From Verrucomicrobium sp. (lineage in GTDB: Bacteria; Verrucomicrobiota; Verrucomicrobiia; Methylacidiphilales; UBA1321), in NCBI GenBank assembly GCA_017849585.1, contig JAFIGT010000037.1, positions 1-54,569 on the forward strand: a DNA stretch of 54,569 bases, written 5' to 3'. Numbering within the stretch: the stretch's first letter is position 1; every line of letters begins with the position of its first letter. Positions 34,311 through 42,718 of this stretch are shown here, piece after piece. A model generated the notes under the pieces. The model did no database searches and was not told where the DNA came from. It worked only from the letters and a program-made list of their open reading frames with translations. Made by a program: the position numbers and the translations under genes.

Positions 34311-36506
34311 ATGATCGAAATTCAAACGGATAAACTCTCGTTTTTTTTGCATGCCGGAAATGTGACCTATGCCATGGAGGTCAATGCCCAGGGCGATCTC
34401 ACGCATCTGTACTGGGGGCCGCGACTCGCCGCGCACGATCTCAGTCATCTCGGACGGGTACGCGGACGGGCCTTCAGTCCGAACCCGCACGGGTGCGACG
34501 ATCAGTACACGCTCGACAGTCTGCCGCAGGAATATCCGGTCTACGGCACCTCCGATTTTCGCTCGCCTGCGGTGGAAGTACACCAGCCGCGCGATGGGTC
34601 GCGCATCGTGGAGTTGAAGTATGCGGGGCATCGCGTTCTGCCCGGAAAACCGAAGCTGGAGGGATTGCCCGCCACGCTTGCTCCGGAAGCGGGCGACGCG
34701 GAATCTCTTGCGATCACTTTGCGCGATGCCAAGACCGGCTTCGAAGTGGAATTGCTCTACACCGTATTTGCGGCCCATCCGGTGATCACCCGGTCGGCGC
34801 GATTGGTGAATGGCGGTAGCGATCCGTTGCAGTTGCGCCGGGCGCTCTCGTGCAGCGTCGATTTCATTCCCGAGTATGCGCGCTATTCGTTCCTGCATTT
34901 GTCCGGCGCGTGGACGCAGGAGCGCAATCTGTTCACCGCGCCGTTGCGGCCCGGCATGCAATCGGTCGAGAGCCGTCGCGGGGCGAGCAGTCACCAGCAT
35001 AATCCTTTCGTCGCGTTGACCGAGCTTGGTACGAGCGAGGAGCATGGTCGTGTCTATGGGATGAATCTCGTCTATAGTGGCAATTTTCTCGGAGCGGCGG
35101 AGGTTGATATCGATGGTCAGCCGCGCCTGCAAATCGGCATCAACCCATTCGATTTCGGCTGGCTGCTGAATCCCGGCGAAGCATTTCAAACGCCCGAAGC
35201 AGTGCTGGTCTTTTCCGCGGAAGGACTGGGCGGTATGTCGCGCGCATTGCACCGGTTTTATCGACGCCATCTGCTGAGCGCGAGATGGGTGGATCGTCCG
35301 CGTCCCATCGTGATCAACAATTGGGAGGCGACCTACTTCAATTTTACGACGGACAAACTGTGCGCCATCGCGGAGCAAGCGGCCAAGGTAGGTGTGGAGA
35401 TGCTCGTGGTCGATGACGGCTGGTTCGGGCACCGCACAGACGATAAATCGTCGCTGGGCGATTGGACGCCCGACCTGTCGCGCCTGCCGGGTGGATTGGA
35501 AGAACTGGGCCGTCGCGTGACGGCGCAGGGGTTGAAGCTGGGACTGTGGTTCGAGCCGGAGATGATTTCCCCCGACAGCGATTTGTTCCGGCAACATCCC
35601 GACTGGCGTTTACACGTGCCGGGACGGCCGGGCACGTTGGGCCGCGCGCAGCATGTGCTCGATTTTTCGCGGCCCGAAGTGAGGGAGGAAATCTTCCGGC
35701 AGATGGCGGCGATCTTGCGGTCTGCGCCGATTACGTTTGTGAAGTGGGATATGAACCGGCACATGACGGAGATTGGTTCCGCGTCGTTGCCGCCGGAACG
35801 GCAGATGGAAACCGCGCACCGATACATGCTGGGCGTGTACGATTTCCTGGAGCGATTCACGCGCGAGTTTCCCGAGATCCTGATCGAGGGTTGCTCCGGC
35901 GGCGGCGGACGATTCGATCCGGCGATGCTTTACTACACGCCGCAGATTTGGACGAGCGACAACTCGGATGCGATCTCTCGCTTGAAGATCCAGTACGGCA
36001 CGAGTCTGCTCTATCCCTTCTCCACGCTCTCGGCGCATGTCTCCCACGTGCCGAATAGCGCGGTCGGGCGCGTCACGCCCTTCACCACGCGCGGGCATGT
36101 GGCGTTGACCGGGGCGTTCGGTTACGAGCTCGACCTGACCGAGTGCACGCCGGAGGAGCTGGATGAAATCCGCCTGCAGGTTGCGGCGTACAAGACGCAT
36201 GCCCAGCTGTTGCTCGAGGGCGACCTCTACCGGTTGCGCAGTCCCTTCGACAGCAATGAGTCGGCATGGATGGTTGTCTCGCCCGATCGGCGTGAAGCGC
36301 TCGTGACCTACGTGCTGGTTCTCTCCGATTGCAATACGGCGAATCGCAATCTGCCGTTGCGCGGACTCGACCCGGCGCGGCGTTACCGGCTGAGCGGGAC
36401 GGAGCGGATTTACAGCGGCGAGTCGTTGCTCTACGGCGGCGTGGAGTTACCGATTCCGGATCGCGATTTCCGCAGTCACCAGTGGCATTTGGTGGCAGTG
36501 GAGTAA
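34311..36506 (+). CDS. GH36 alpha-galactosidase
   Basis: The 731-residue length is that of bacterial GH36 enzymes (about 720-740). It has an N-terminal beta-supersandwich, then NNWEATYFNFT, LVVDDGWFGHRTDD, SLGDW, the nucleophile Asp480 in FVKWDMNRHMTE, GCSGGGGRFDPAMLYYTPQIW and the acid/base Asp550 in TSDNSDA. These residues match the GH36 active site. It hydrolyses alpha-1,6-galactosides such as melibiose, raffinose or galactomannan side chains. There is no signal peptide, so the action is cytoplasmic. It is co-transcribed with the regulator just upstream. Confidence 0.95.
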   Translation: MIEIQTDKLSFFLHAGNVTYAMEVNAQGDLTHLYWGPRLAAHDLSHLGRVRGRAFSPNPHGCDDQYTLDSLPQEYPVYGTSDFRSPAVEVHQPRDGSRIVELKYAGHRVLPGKPKLEGLPATLAPEAGDAESLAITLRDAKTGFEVELLYTVFAAHPVITRSARLVNGGSDPLQLRRALSCSVDFIPEYARYSFLHLSGAWTQERNLFTAPLRPGMQSVESRRGASSHQHNPFVALTELGTSEEHGRVYGMNLVYSGNFLGAAEVDIDGQPRLQIGINPFDFGWLLNPGEAFQTPEAVLVFSAEGLGGMSRALHRFYRRHLLSARWVDRPRPIVINNWEATYFNFTTDKLCAIAEQAAKVGVEMLVVDDGWFGHRTDDKSSLGDWTPDLSRLPGGLEELGRRVTAQGLKLGLWFEPEMISPDSDLFRQHPDWRLHVPGRPGTLGRAQHVLDFSRPEVREEIFRQMAAILRSAPITFVKWDMNRHMTEIGSASLPPERQMETAHRYMLGVYDFLERFTREFPEILIEGCSGGGGRFDPAMLYYTPQIWTSDNSDAISRLKIQYGTSLLYPFSTLSAHVSHVPNSAVGRVTPFTTRGHVALTGAFGYELDLTECTPEELDEIRLQVAAYKTHAQLLLEGDLYRLRSPFDSNESAWMVVSPDRREALVTYVLVLSDCNTANRNLPLRGLDPARRYRLSGTERIYSGESLLYGGVELPIPDRDFRSHQWHLVAVE

Positions 36507-36551
36507 AAAGGAGCCAGGGTGGGGGCGGGTAAGTTTTCACTGCACTTTTCC

Positions 36552-36579
36552 TTGTCGACCTCGGCGGGCCATGCATAAT
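36552..36579 (+). promoter_or_regulatory. Candidate sigma-70-type promoter for tRNA-Leu
   Basis: TTGTCG (36552-36557) and CATAAT (36574-36579) are separated by 16 bases. This places the transcription start about 50 bases before the tRNA. Each hexamer differs from consensus by one or two bases. Confidence 0.4.
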
Positions 36580-36635
36580 GGCCGACAGCTTGACGAGCAC
36601 CGTTCTCCGGGACGGGTTTGATCGGGCGAGCTTTA

Positions 36636-36718
36636 GCCGGCGTGGCGAAATGGCAGACGCGACAGACTCAAAATCTGTTATACGCAAGTATGTGTGGGTT
36701 CAAGTCCCTCCGCCGGCA
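36636..36718 (+). tRNA. tRNA-Leu (anticodon CAA)
   Basis: The 7-bp acceptor stem GCCGGCG/CGCCGGC is perfect. The anticodon stem ACAGA/UCUGU encloses the loop CTCAAAA, giving anticodon CAA, which reads UUG. A long variable arm (ATACGCAAGTATG) follows, as required for leucine, and the T loop has GGTTCAAGTCC. The discriminator base is A at 36718, and CCA is not encoded. Confidence 0.96.
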
Positions 36719-36783
36719 CTCTCACTTTGAGTCTTTTCCAGCCAGCCACTTTTTCGTAGCGGAACGACTTCCCCCACTTTTTT

Positions 36784-37776
36784 ATGAGCCATCAAGCGGA
36801 CCCGAATCGTTACCAGAACATGACCTATGCGCGCTGTGGGCGCAGCGGGTTGAAACTGCCGCGCATCTCGCTGGGGCTGTGGCATAATTTCGGGTACGTG
36901 GATAACTACGCGGTGGGGCGTCACATCGTGCTGCGGGCCTTCGATCTGGGCGTCACCCACTTTGACTTGGCGAACAATTACGGGCCGCCCCCCGGCTCGG
37001 CGGAGACGAACTTTGGTTGCATGCTGCGTCAGGATCTGGCCGCGTATCGCGACGAGTTGATCGTTTCGACGAAGGCGGGCTACGACATGTGGCCGGGACC
37101 GTACGGCGAATGGGGTTCGCGAAAGAATTTGCTGGCGAGCCTCGACCAGAGTCTGAAGCGCATGGGGCTGGACTACGTGGACATTTTCTATTCGCACCGC
37201 TTTGACCCCGAGACGCCGCTGGAGGAAACGATGGGGGCGCTCGATCACGCCGTGCGCAGCGGCAAGGCGTTGTACGCGGGCATCTCGTCGTATCGACCGG
37301 AGCAGACGCGGCAGGCGGCGGCGATTTTGAAGAAGCTCGGGACGCCGTGTGTGATTCATCAGCCGTCCTACAACATGCTGGATCGCTGGATCGAGGAGGG
37401 TCTGACGACGGTGCTGCGGGAGGAGGGGATCGGGAGCATTGTGTTTTGTCCGCTCGCGCAGGGGCAACTGACGAATCGGTATCTGAAGGATATCCCGAAG
37501 GATTCGCGCGCGGCGCGGGAGCATTTCCTGAAACCGGCGGCGGTGCAGAAGCAGTTGCCGAAGATCCAGAAGCTGGATGCGCTGGCGCAACAGCGGGGGC
37601 AGACCTTGGCGCAAATGGCGCTGGCGTGGGTGCTGCGGTTGCCGGAGGTGACGTCGGCGCTGATCGGGGCGAGTAGCGTGGCGCAGTTGGAGGATAATGT
37701 GAAGGCTCTGGAGAAGCTGGAGTTCACCGCAGCGGAGCTGGCCCAGATCGAGTCGATTCTGGCAGCGGCAGCGTGA
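36784..37776 (+). CDS. Aldo/keto reductase, YghZ-like
   Basis: The 330-residue protein closely follows E. coli YghZ. It has LGLWHNFGYVDNY, HFDLANNYGPPPGSAE (catalytic Asp and Tyr), ELIVSTKAGYDMWPGPYGEW (Lys), SLKRMGLDYVDIFYSHRFD (His) and LIGASSVAQLEDNV for the NADPH 2'-phosphate. YghZ reduces L-glyceraldehyde 3-phosphate and methylglyoxal with NADPH. The physiological substrate here is not proven. It is monocistronic, and its TGA stop lies inside the first unit of a 75-bp tandem repeat. Confidence 0.93.
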   Translation: MSHQADPNRYQNMTYARCGRSGLKLPRISLGLWHNFGYVDNYAVGRHIVLRAFDLGVTHFDLANNYGPPPGSAETNFGCMLRQDLAAYRDELIVSTKAGYDMWPGPYGEWGSRKNLLASLDQSLKRMGLDYVDIFYSHRFDPETPLEETMGALDHAVRSGKALYAGISSYRPEQTRQAAAILKKLGTPCVIHQPSYNMLDRWIEEGLTTVLREEGIGSIVFCPLAQGQLTNRYLKDIPKDSRAAREHFLKPAAVQKQLPKIQKLDALAQQRGQTLAQMALAWVLRLPEVTSALIGASSVAQLEDNVKALEKLEFTAAELAQIESILAAAA

Positions 37777-37967
37777 CGCTGCACCCAGTAACGCTTCGCC
37801 CCAAGTGGAGCAGGTAGGGAAGGAGTGTGGCCGGTGCTTGCGGCAGCGTGACGCTGCACCCGGTAACGCTTCGCCCCAAGTGGAGCAGGTAGGGAAGGAG
37901 TGTGGCCGGTGCTTGCGGCAGCGTGACGCTGTACCCGGTAACGCTTCGCTCCAGACGGAGGCGATAG
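37767..37967 (+). repeat. 75-bp tandem repeat, 2.7 copies, with a 15-base palindrome per unit
   Basis: Units start at 37767, 37842 and 37917. The first two are almost identical, and the third diverges after about 35 bases and ends near 37967. Each begins GGCAGCGTGACGCTGYACCC, of which GCAGCGT-G-ACGCTGC is a perfect palindrome (the third unit has one change). The first unit overlaps the last codons and stop of the aldo/keto reductase gene. The array runs straight into dispersed repeat copy B. Confidence 0.92.
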
Positions 37968-38166
37968 AAAAAAGAGCGTCGACAAAGGGCTACAAGAATC
38001 GACCGACTCTGTTGGGTGTCGCAGGGGTGTCGTCGGGGCGTTTCCCATTTCAGGTTTGAGATTTCAACCGGGCAGGCGCGGGGCATGCCACAAGTTATAG
38101 CACAGAAACGCGAAGGACGTTTGCGTTAGGTTGGCTACGTTTGCTAGGTGTGCGACATTTTTGCAG
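37967..38166 (+). repeat. Dispersed intergenic repeat, copy B
   Basis: This copy is colinear with copy A (17807-18020): GAGCGTCGACAAAGGGC, then CTACAAGAATCGACCGACTC, a variable middle, CCACAAGTTATAGCACAGAA, and the paired 18-base units GTTAGGTTGGCTACGTTT and GCTAGGTGTGCGACATTT. The spacing from the first to the last block differs from copy A by one base. The terminal hairpin of copy A is not kept. The remaining stretch up to 38279 shows no gene. Confidence 0.85.
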
Positions 38167-38279
38167 AGGGAGTGGAATGTCTCGCGGAGCGCGTTAAGAC
38201 CGCCAAGGGGGAGAGGGGGGGCAAAGAAAATCCCCTCGACGCCGCAGCGAGGAGGGGGTTTTGGGGAGAGAGAGGAAAA

Positions 38280-38828
38280 CTAGCGGCGGCGCAGGGAGCG
38301 GCGCATCGCGATTCCGGCAAGGCCCATGCCGAGCAACAGCAGCGCGGTCGGTTCCGGTACGGCGGAGAGGGCGTCGAAGGTGAATGAGAGGGGCTCTGAC
38401 ACGGACAGATTAGAGAACAGTGTGAGCTTGCTGACGGTGCCATTAAAACCATAAGAGTCTGACAGGGATAATAAAGCTGATTGGGCAGATCCAGCTGAGA
38501 ATACCGACCAGTTTCCAGAGAACATCAAATAACCATCATTGCTGTCCTGAAGATATAAATCGAAAGATGTATTGTAGCTGCTGCCGAGTGTTCCGGTGAG
38601 ACTTAACTGGGTGATTCCTCCAGAGAGTACAAGTGGCGTAATTGTTCCGCTAAAATAACCAGTCAATCCAGAGCCTGAAATACTGTAAGAAGAAGCGGTC
38701 TGCGAGGATGTACCAAAGCTGGAGTCGACCAATGTCAAATCACCAGTTCCAAACCCAGTGATGAATTGAGCGTGTAGTGCTTGTAGAAAAAAAGCGCTGA
38801 GCGCAAATGCCAATAGTAATTTTTTCAT
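38280..38828 (-). CDS. Small exported PEP-CTERM protein
   Basis: The 182-residue protein has a clear signal peptide (MKKLLLAFALSAFFLQALHAQ) and a beta-rich, Ser/Gly/Thr-rich body. The PEP-CTERM tail has VPEP, then LLLLGMGLAGIA and a final run of arginines. It should be exported and processed by an exosortase/archaeosortase-like system, presumably for outer-surface display or release into matrix. No catalytic motif is seen. It lies 12 bases after the 357-residue gene on the same strand, so the two probably act together. The body is AT-richer than the housekeeping genes. Confidence 0.85.
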   Translation of the reverse strand: MKKLLLAFALSAFFLQALHAQFITGFGTGDLTLVDSSFGTSSQTASSYSISGSGLTGYFSGTITPLVLSGGITQLSLTGTLGSSYNTSFDLYLQDSNDGYLMFSGNWSVFSAGSAQSALLSLSDSYGFNGTVSKLTLFSNLSVSEPLSFTFDALSAVPEPTALLLLGMGLAGIAMRRSLRRR

Positions 38829-38840
38829 GAGAATCAGATT

Positions 38841-39914
38841 TTAAAGAGCGTATGGGGGTGTTTGTGAGAGTAAGGCATTGCCTGTTGCGCTTCCTCGTTT
38901 ATTGATTACGGCACCTCCGCCTACTGGTATAACGACGCTATCACTTAGTAAGTTTGTGCCAACCATACGCCAATGGGTTCCATCGTAATAGTATACTCTC
39001 CATGAACCATTAACTAGGATTTGCACTAAATCGGCAGTACCGGAATTGCTCGAACTTTGCCAGCCACTAATTTGGTTGATGCCGCTCGATGACAGCGTCA
39101 TGGAGGTGGGCCATCCATTTGATACGCAGCTGTAGCCAGCATTTGCTACTGAAACAGATCGTTTCATGTTTGGCACTCGTCCAGTCACTGTAAAAGTCAG
39201 TGAAGTATTGGCCTTACGATTATAAATGATGGCGCTGTGCGGCGGGATGGGGATATTGTTGCTAGCCGTATTGACTCCTGCAAGTCTCCAATCATTGCTA
39301 GTTGTATTATAAAAGTACACGCGCCAAGAGCCTTTGACTAAGAGCAGAACTTGGTCGGCTTGTGAAGCTGAGGAGCCACCTAAAACTCCTGTGGTTGCCG
39401 GAGTGCCGAAGATGCTTGCGAGAGTATCGCAAGGGATTATTTCGTAGGTATCCGTACCTGCGGTGATGCCCAAAGTAGTTAGATCGATAGCCTCATTTGC
39501 ATCAATGGTTACACTAGTAGCTGTATTAGCGGTCGCGGTTGAAATAAGAAATGTGCGCCCTTGTGCTACACCACTCGTTATACGGATTAAGTGCGGCGAA
39601 GTAGTCGTAGACAGGGCTCCTGCAGTCCATCCCGCATTTGCATTCGTCAGGGAATTACTAGCAACACTAGTGATAATACCTGTAGTTTGTCCCCCTGCGG
39701 TAGATGTAGCTAGCAAAGGAAGAGAAAGAATCGAAGACGCATATGCAGATCCCGTTCCTGCAGAGACGGTCAAAGTGACATAACCCTCTGGTACGGTCGC
39801 GACGCTGGTTTCGGCGTGGATGAGGGTGGGCAGGCAGAGGCTACCGGTGGCGAGGACGCCGCTGAGGAGGGTTTTGGTAATTAAATGTGAGAACGCTTTC
39901 CCGGTGGTTTTCAT
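38841..39914 (-). CDS. Exported protein resembling the TIGR02597 family
   Basis: The 357-residue protein has a signal peptide ending near LIHAETS. The body is rich in Ser, Thr, Ala and Gly. It contains two related segments, VLLLVKGSWRVYFYNTTSND followed by WRLAGVNTAS, and VQILVNGSWRVYYYDGTHW followed by RMVGTNLLS, so the C-terminal half looks like an internal duplication. The opening VATVPEGYVTLTVSAGTG and overall plan recall the TIGR02597 family of Verrucomicrobiota, from memory and unverified. The function is unknown. One line of the gene (39481-39540) counts 27 G+C of 60, below the regional level. It is the first gene of a two-gene unit with the PEP-CTERM protein. Confidence 0.7.
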   Translation of the reverse strand: MKTTGKAFSHLITKTLLSGVLATGSLCLPTLIHAETSVATVPEGYVTLTVSAGTGSAYASSILSLPLLATSTAGGQTTGIITSVASNSLTNANAGWTAGALSTTTSPHLIRITSGVAQGRTFLISTATANTATSVTIDANEAIDLTTLGITAGTDTYEIIPCDTLASIFGTPATTGVLGGSSASQADQVLLLVKGSWRVYFYNTTSNDWRLAGVNTASNNIPIPPHSAIIYNRKANTSLTFTVTGRVPNMKRSVSVANAGYSCVSNGWPTSMTLSSSGINQISGWQSSSNSGTADLVQILVNGSWRVYYYDGTHWRMVGTNLLSDSVVIPVGGGAVINKRGSATGNALLSQTPPYAL

Positions 39915-40442
39915 AGTTGGTGGCCCTGTGTTTCTCTGTCTATAAAACGCTTCGCCGTGGCACTCATTGGCTGAGTGTTCTGGACGCTTCTTGTTTCTAG
40001 TTCATTAGGTGGAGTGTTGTCGAGATTATTGAGTCGATTAGCAACACTAAACGGGTGAAAAGAAATCTTTTTTCGGGGTTAAGATATTGTGGTTTCTATT
40101 CGTTGTGCTGAATTTTTGCTGTTTTAGGCTCGTCAAAAGTGAGGATTGAGTGAGGTCTATTTAGATGGGGTGCTCTCGATGGTTGGTGAAGGCGGGAGTA
40201 AAGACGGGTGGGAGATTTGGTAGGGGGCGGGTTGGGCGATAATCTCAGGATGATGATGGCAGGTGTTGGGGCGGGTGCAAAGTCATTCGTGAGTGAACTT
40301 TATTGAACCTATTAAAGGGGGTGAGGCTTTATTTCTCGCGGAGTTCGCCACGAACGCCAAGGGGCAGAAGGAAGGGGCGGCAACGTTGTTCAGCGAATTA
40401 AAAGGTTGCGCGTTTTGGACAGGAAGCATAAATGAATGCCAG
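39915..40442. other. 528-bp intergenic region between divergent secreted-protein and ABC-transporter genes
   Basis: Near the leftward gene it holds small inverted repeats: CACTCA/TGAGTG at about 39960-39976, and AGTGTTG/CAACACT at about 40012-40047. These could be regulatory. The part from about 40293 to 40442 is open in the ABC-transporter frame, but its translation has no family likeness, so I treat it as leader. Nothing else is recognised. Confidence 0.5.
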
Positions 40443-42197
40443 ATGTTAGAGATACGCGAGGCGACGTTGCGGTTGGGTGATGCGGAAGCCAGTGTTCCGA
40501 TTTTGCAGGGGGTGTCGCTTCATTTTCCCCGGCCGCATTTTGCGGCCATCGTGGGGCCGTCGGGTTGTGGCAAGAGTACGTTGCTGAAGGTCATCGCGGG
40601 ATTATTTGATCCACAGGTGGGGACGATTTGCTGGGATGGGCGTAATCTGGCGACGGAGGGCGATATTCCCCCGGCGGAGCTGGGGTATGTGCCGCAGTTC
40701 AGTATTGTGCATGAGTCGCTCACGATCGCGGAGTCGATGGATTACGCGTTGCGGTTGCGGTTGAGCGGTCTTTCCTACGAGGAGCGCGGGGAGCGGGCGC
40801 AGCAGATTCTGGAAGTGGTGGGGCTTTTTGAAATCCGGGACCGTCCGGCGTCGCAGCTTTCGGGGGGGCAACGCCGTCGTCTGGCGTTGGCGCTGGAGGT
40901 GGTGACGCGGCCGTCGTTGCTGTTGTGCGATGAGGTGACGTCGGGGCTCGATCCGAAGTCGGAGGATGAGATCGTGCAGTTGCTGCATCAGTTGTCGCGG
41001 GATGGGAGCCGGTTGGTGTTGAGCGTGACGCATAGTCTGCGCCATTTGCGGTTGTATGATTCGGTGACGGTGCTGCGCGAGGGGAGTGTGTTGTACTCGG
41101 GCCCGGCGGAGAATCTGCTGGAGTATTTCAACGTGAGTACGCCGGAGGATCTCTTTCCGCAACTGGAGTCGAAGGAGACGGCGGCGTGGAGCGAACGCTG
41201 GGCGATTTACCGGGAGAATTTCGCGTTGCCGCTTTTGCCGGGAATGGTGGAAGCGGATCGGGATGATGAGGACGACGAGGAGGATTTTCCGGAGGACGCG
41301 GCGGCGGTGAAGGCGGAGTTGGCGGCTGTGCCGGAGGATCAGACGCCGGGGTTGCTGGCGCAGTTTTTCATTTTGCTGGGGCGTCGCTGGAGGTTGTTTT
41401 TTCGAGAAAAGAATCAGGTGTGGCTGCAGTTGGCGCTGCTGTTTCTTTTTCCCGCGCTAGTGGTGCCGTTCGCATTGAACGGGTTGCCGCAGATCCAGAA
41501 TCTGAGCTTGAGCGCGGATGGCAATATCGTGGCGCAGTTGAAGGAGTCGGTGTCGTTCACGGCGCAGTCGAGCCGGGTGGGGAGTCTGGTCTCGGGCTTG
41601 ATCATGTTTCAGGTGGTGCTGATGACGTTGATGGGGTCGAACAACGGGGCGCGGGAAATCGTGGCGGAGCGGTTGTTGTTCGAGAAGGAGAAGCTGGCGG
41701 GGCTGAATCCGCTGAGTTACCTGATCAGCAAGATTTTTTTCCTCGGGGTGCTGGTGCTGGCGCAGTCGTTCTGGATGACGATTTTCGTGAAGCTGATTGT
41801 GCGGTTCCCGGGCGATCTGGCCCCGCAGGCGGCGATGCTTTTTCTGGCGAACGCCGCGTTGACCTGCCTGTGTCTGGGGGTGTCGAGCTGGAGTCGGACG
41901 ACGGAGCAGTCGTCGCTGATCTCGGTTTATTTCGTGGGGTTCCAATTGCCGCTGTCGGGCGCGGTGCTGGCGTTGCCGGATTGGCTGGGGGTGATGACGC
42001 GGCCATTCATTTCGGCGTATTGGAGCTGGTCGGGCTTTCTGGAGACGATGCGGGATACGCGTTTTTATGATTTGGTGAAGATCATCACGGAGACGCCGCT
42101 GGCGAGCTATCCGGCGTGTTTCTGGGTGCTGGGTTGTCAGGCGTTGGTGGGGTTGATCATCGCGTATTTCGGTTGCGTCCGCGCGCAATGGGACTAA
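40443..42197 (+). CDS. ABCG-like half transporter (ATPase fused to ABC-2-type membrane domain)
   Basis: The protein is 584 residues from the ATG at 40443; a longer frame to 40293 is open but not conserved-looking. The N-terminal ATPase has Walker A GPSGCGKST (38-46), the signature LSGGQRRR and Walker B LLLCDEVTSGLD, then a switch His in VTHSLRHL. An acidic linker (EADRDDEDDEEDFPED) leads into about six membrane segments, with a motif region around NGAREIVAERLLFEKEKLAGLNPLSYLISK typical of ABCG/White proteins. Bacterial members export lipids, pigments or unknown substrates, or serve in gliding and cell-surface assembly. The substrate is unknown here. It is followed by two unknown exported proteins. 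Confidence 0.9.
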   Translation: MLEIREATLRLGDAEASVPILQGVSLHFPRPHFAAIVGPSGCGKSTLLKVIAGLFDPQVGTICWDGRNLATEGDIPPAELGYVPQFSIVHESLTIAESMDYALRLRLSGLSYEERGERAQQILEVVGLFEIRDRPASQLSGGQRRRLALALEVVTRPSLLLCDEVTSGLDPKSEDEIVQLLHQLSRDGSRLVLSVTHSLRHLRLYDSVTVLREGSVLYSGPAENLLEYFNVSTPEDLFPQLESKETAAWSERWAIYRENFALPLLPGMVEADRDDEDDEEDFPEDAAAVKAELAAVPEDQTPGLLAQFFILLGRRWRLFFREKNQVWLQLALLFLFPALVVPFALNGLPQIQNLSLSADGNIVAQLKESVSFTAQSSRVGSLVSGLIMFQVVLMTLMGSNNGAREIVAERLLFEKEKLAGLNPLSYLISKIFFLGVLVLAQSFWMTIFVKLIVRFPGDLAPQAAMLFLANAALTCLCLGVSSWSRTTEQSSLISVYFVGFQLPLSGAVLALPDWLGVMTRPFISAYWSWSGFLETMRDTRFYDLVKIITETPLASYPACFWVLGCQALVGLIIAYFGCVRAQWD

Positions 42198-42223
42198 CCA
42201 GCGTGATGCTGGACCCGGCAAGG
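42198..42223 (+). repeat. Relic of the palindromic 75-bp repeat head
   Basis: Immediately after the ABC-transporter stop, CAGCGTGATGCTGGACCCGG followed by CAAGGC matches the start of the repeat unit at 37767 at 22 of 26 positions by eye. Both copies sit at a gene 3' end. Confidence 0.55.
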
Positions 42224-42313
42224 CAGCTCGCGGTTGACCGTAATTCTAGGAAAGTGAATCCTGTAGAGATTGCGTTTGCCTCGTTGTGAGGGCATTGCTA
42301 TCAATGTGCATCC

Positions 42314-42718
42314 ATGTCACGTCGTGCCAGCTCCAAGGTTAGCTTGTTGAAGATTGTCGCCGCGCTTTTGCTTCTGATTTTGGCATTGGGTGGCGGCTAC
42401 TATCTGATTCGCAATCTGAACGATCCCTATCGCACGCTGCATCCGCTGGACGTGGCCGCGTATTACGAGAATGGCAACAGCCTGCGGGGGAATGTTTACA
42501 AGGTGGATGGCAAGGTGTTGAACCTGCTGGCGTGGTCGCCGGGCAAGGGGCGACTCTTTTCGATCGAGGTGGAGACGCGGTCGGGTTCCTCGCCGTTGGG
42601 CGTGATTGTGCCGGTGGATTTCAACCAGGTGAATTTGCAGAAGGGGCAGAACTTCGCGTTCAAAATCGAAGTTGGCCAGGATGGGCTTTTAACCGTGAAG
42701 GATCTCCAGAAAAAATGA
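42314..42718 (+). CDS. Small membrane-anchored protein of unknown function
   Basis: The 134-residue protein has a basic start and one hydrophobic helix (LLKIVAALLLLILALGGGYYLI, about residues 10-32). It then has a soluble beta-rich domain beginning LDVAAYYENGNSLRGNVYKVDGKV. The alternating strands and short turns, with GNVYKVDGKV and KVE-like ends, suggest an OB-type barrel, but I do not recognise a family. Its stop overlaps the start of the next gene by 4 bases (ATGA), so the two products are probably partners outside the inner membrane. Confidence 0.7.
   Translation: MSRRASSKVSLLKIVAALLLLILALGGGYYLIRNLNDPYRTLHPLDVAAYYENGNSLRGNVYKVDGKVLNLLAWSPGKGRLFSIEVETRSGSSPLGVIVPVDFNQVNLQKGQNFAFKIEVGQDGLLTVKDLQKK

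Noticed and set aside
33090-35597. An 835-codon open frame on the minus strand
   Set aside because: It lies opposite the regulator and GH36 genes, both with full catalytic or DNA-binding motifs. Its translation is Arg/His/Pro-rich with no family likeness, typical of a frame opposite G+C-rich coding DNA.
37767-37967. Possible CRISPR array
   Set aside because: Units are contiguous 75-mers with no spacer diversity, and no cas genes are present.
40293-40442. An upstream extension of the ABC transporter by 50 codons
   Set aside because: The extra residues resemble no ABC protein, and MLEIREATLRL at 40443 is a typical ATPase-domain start.
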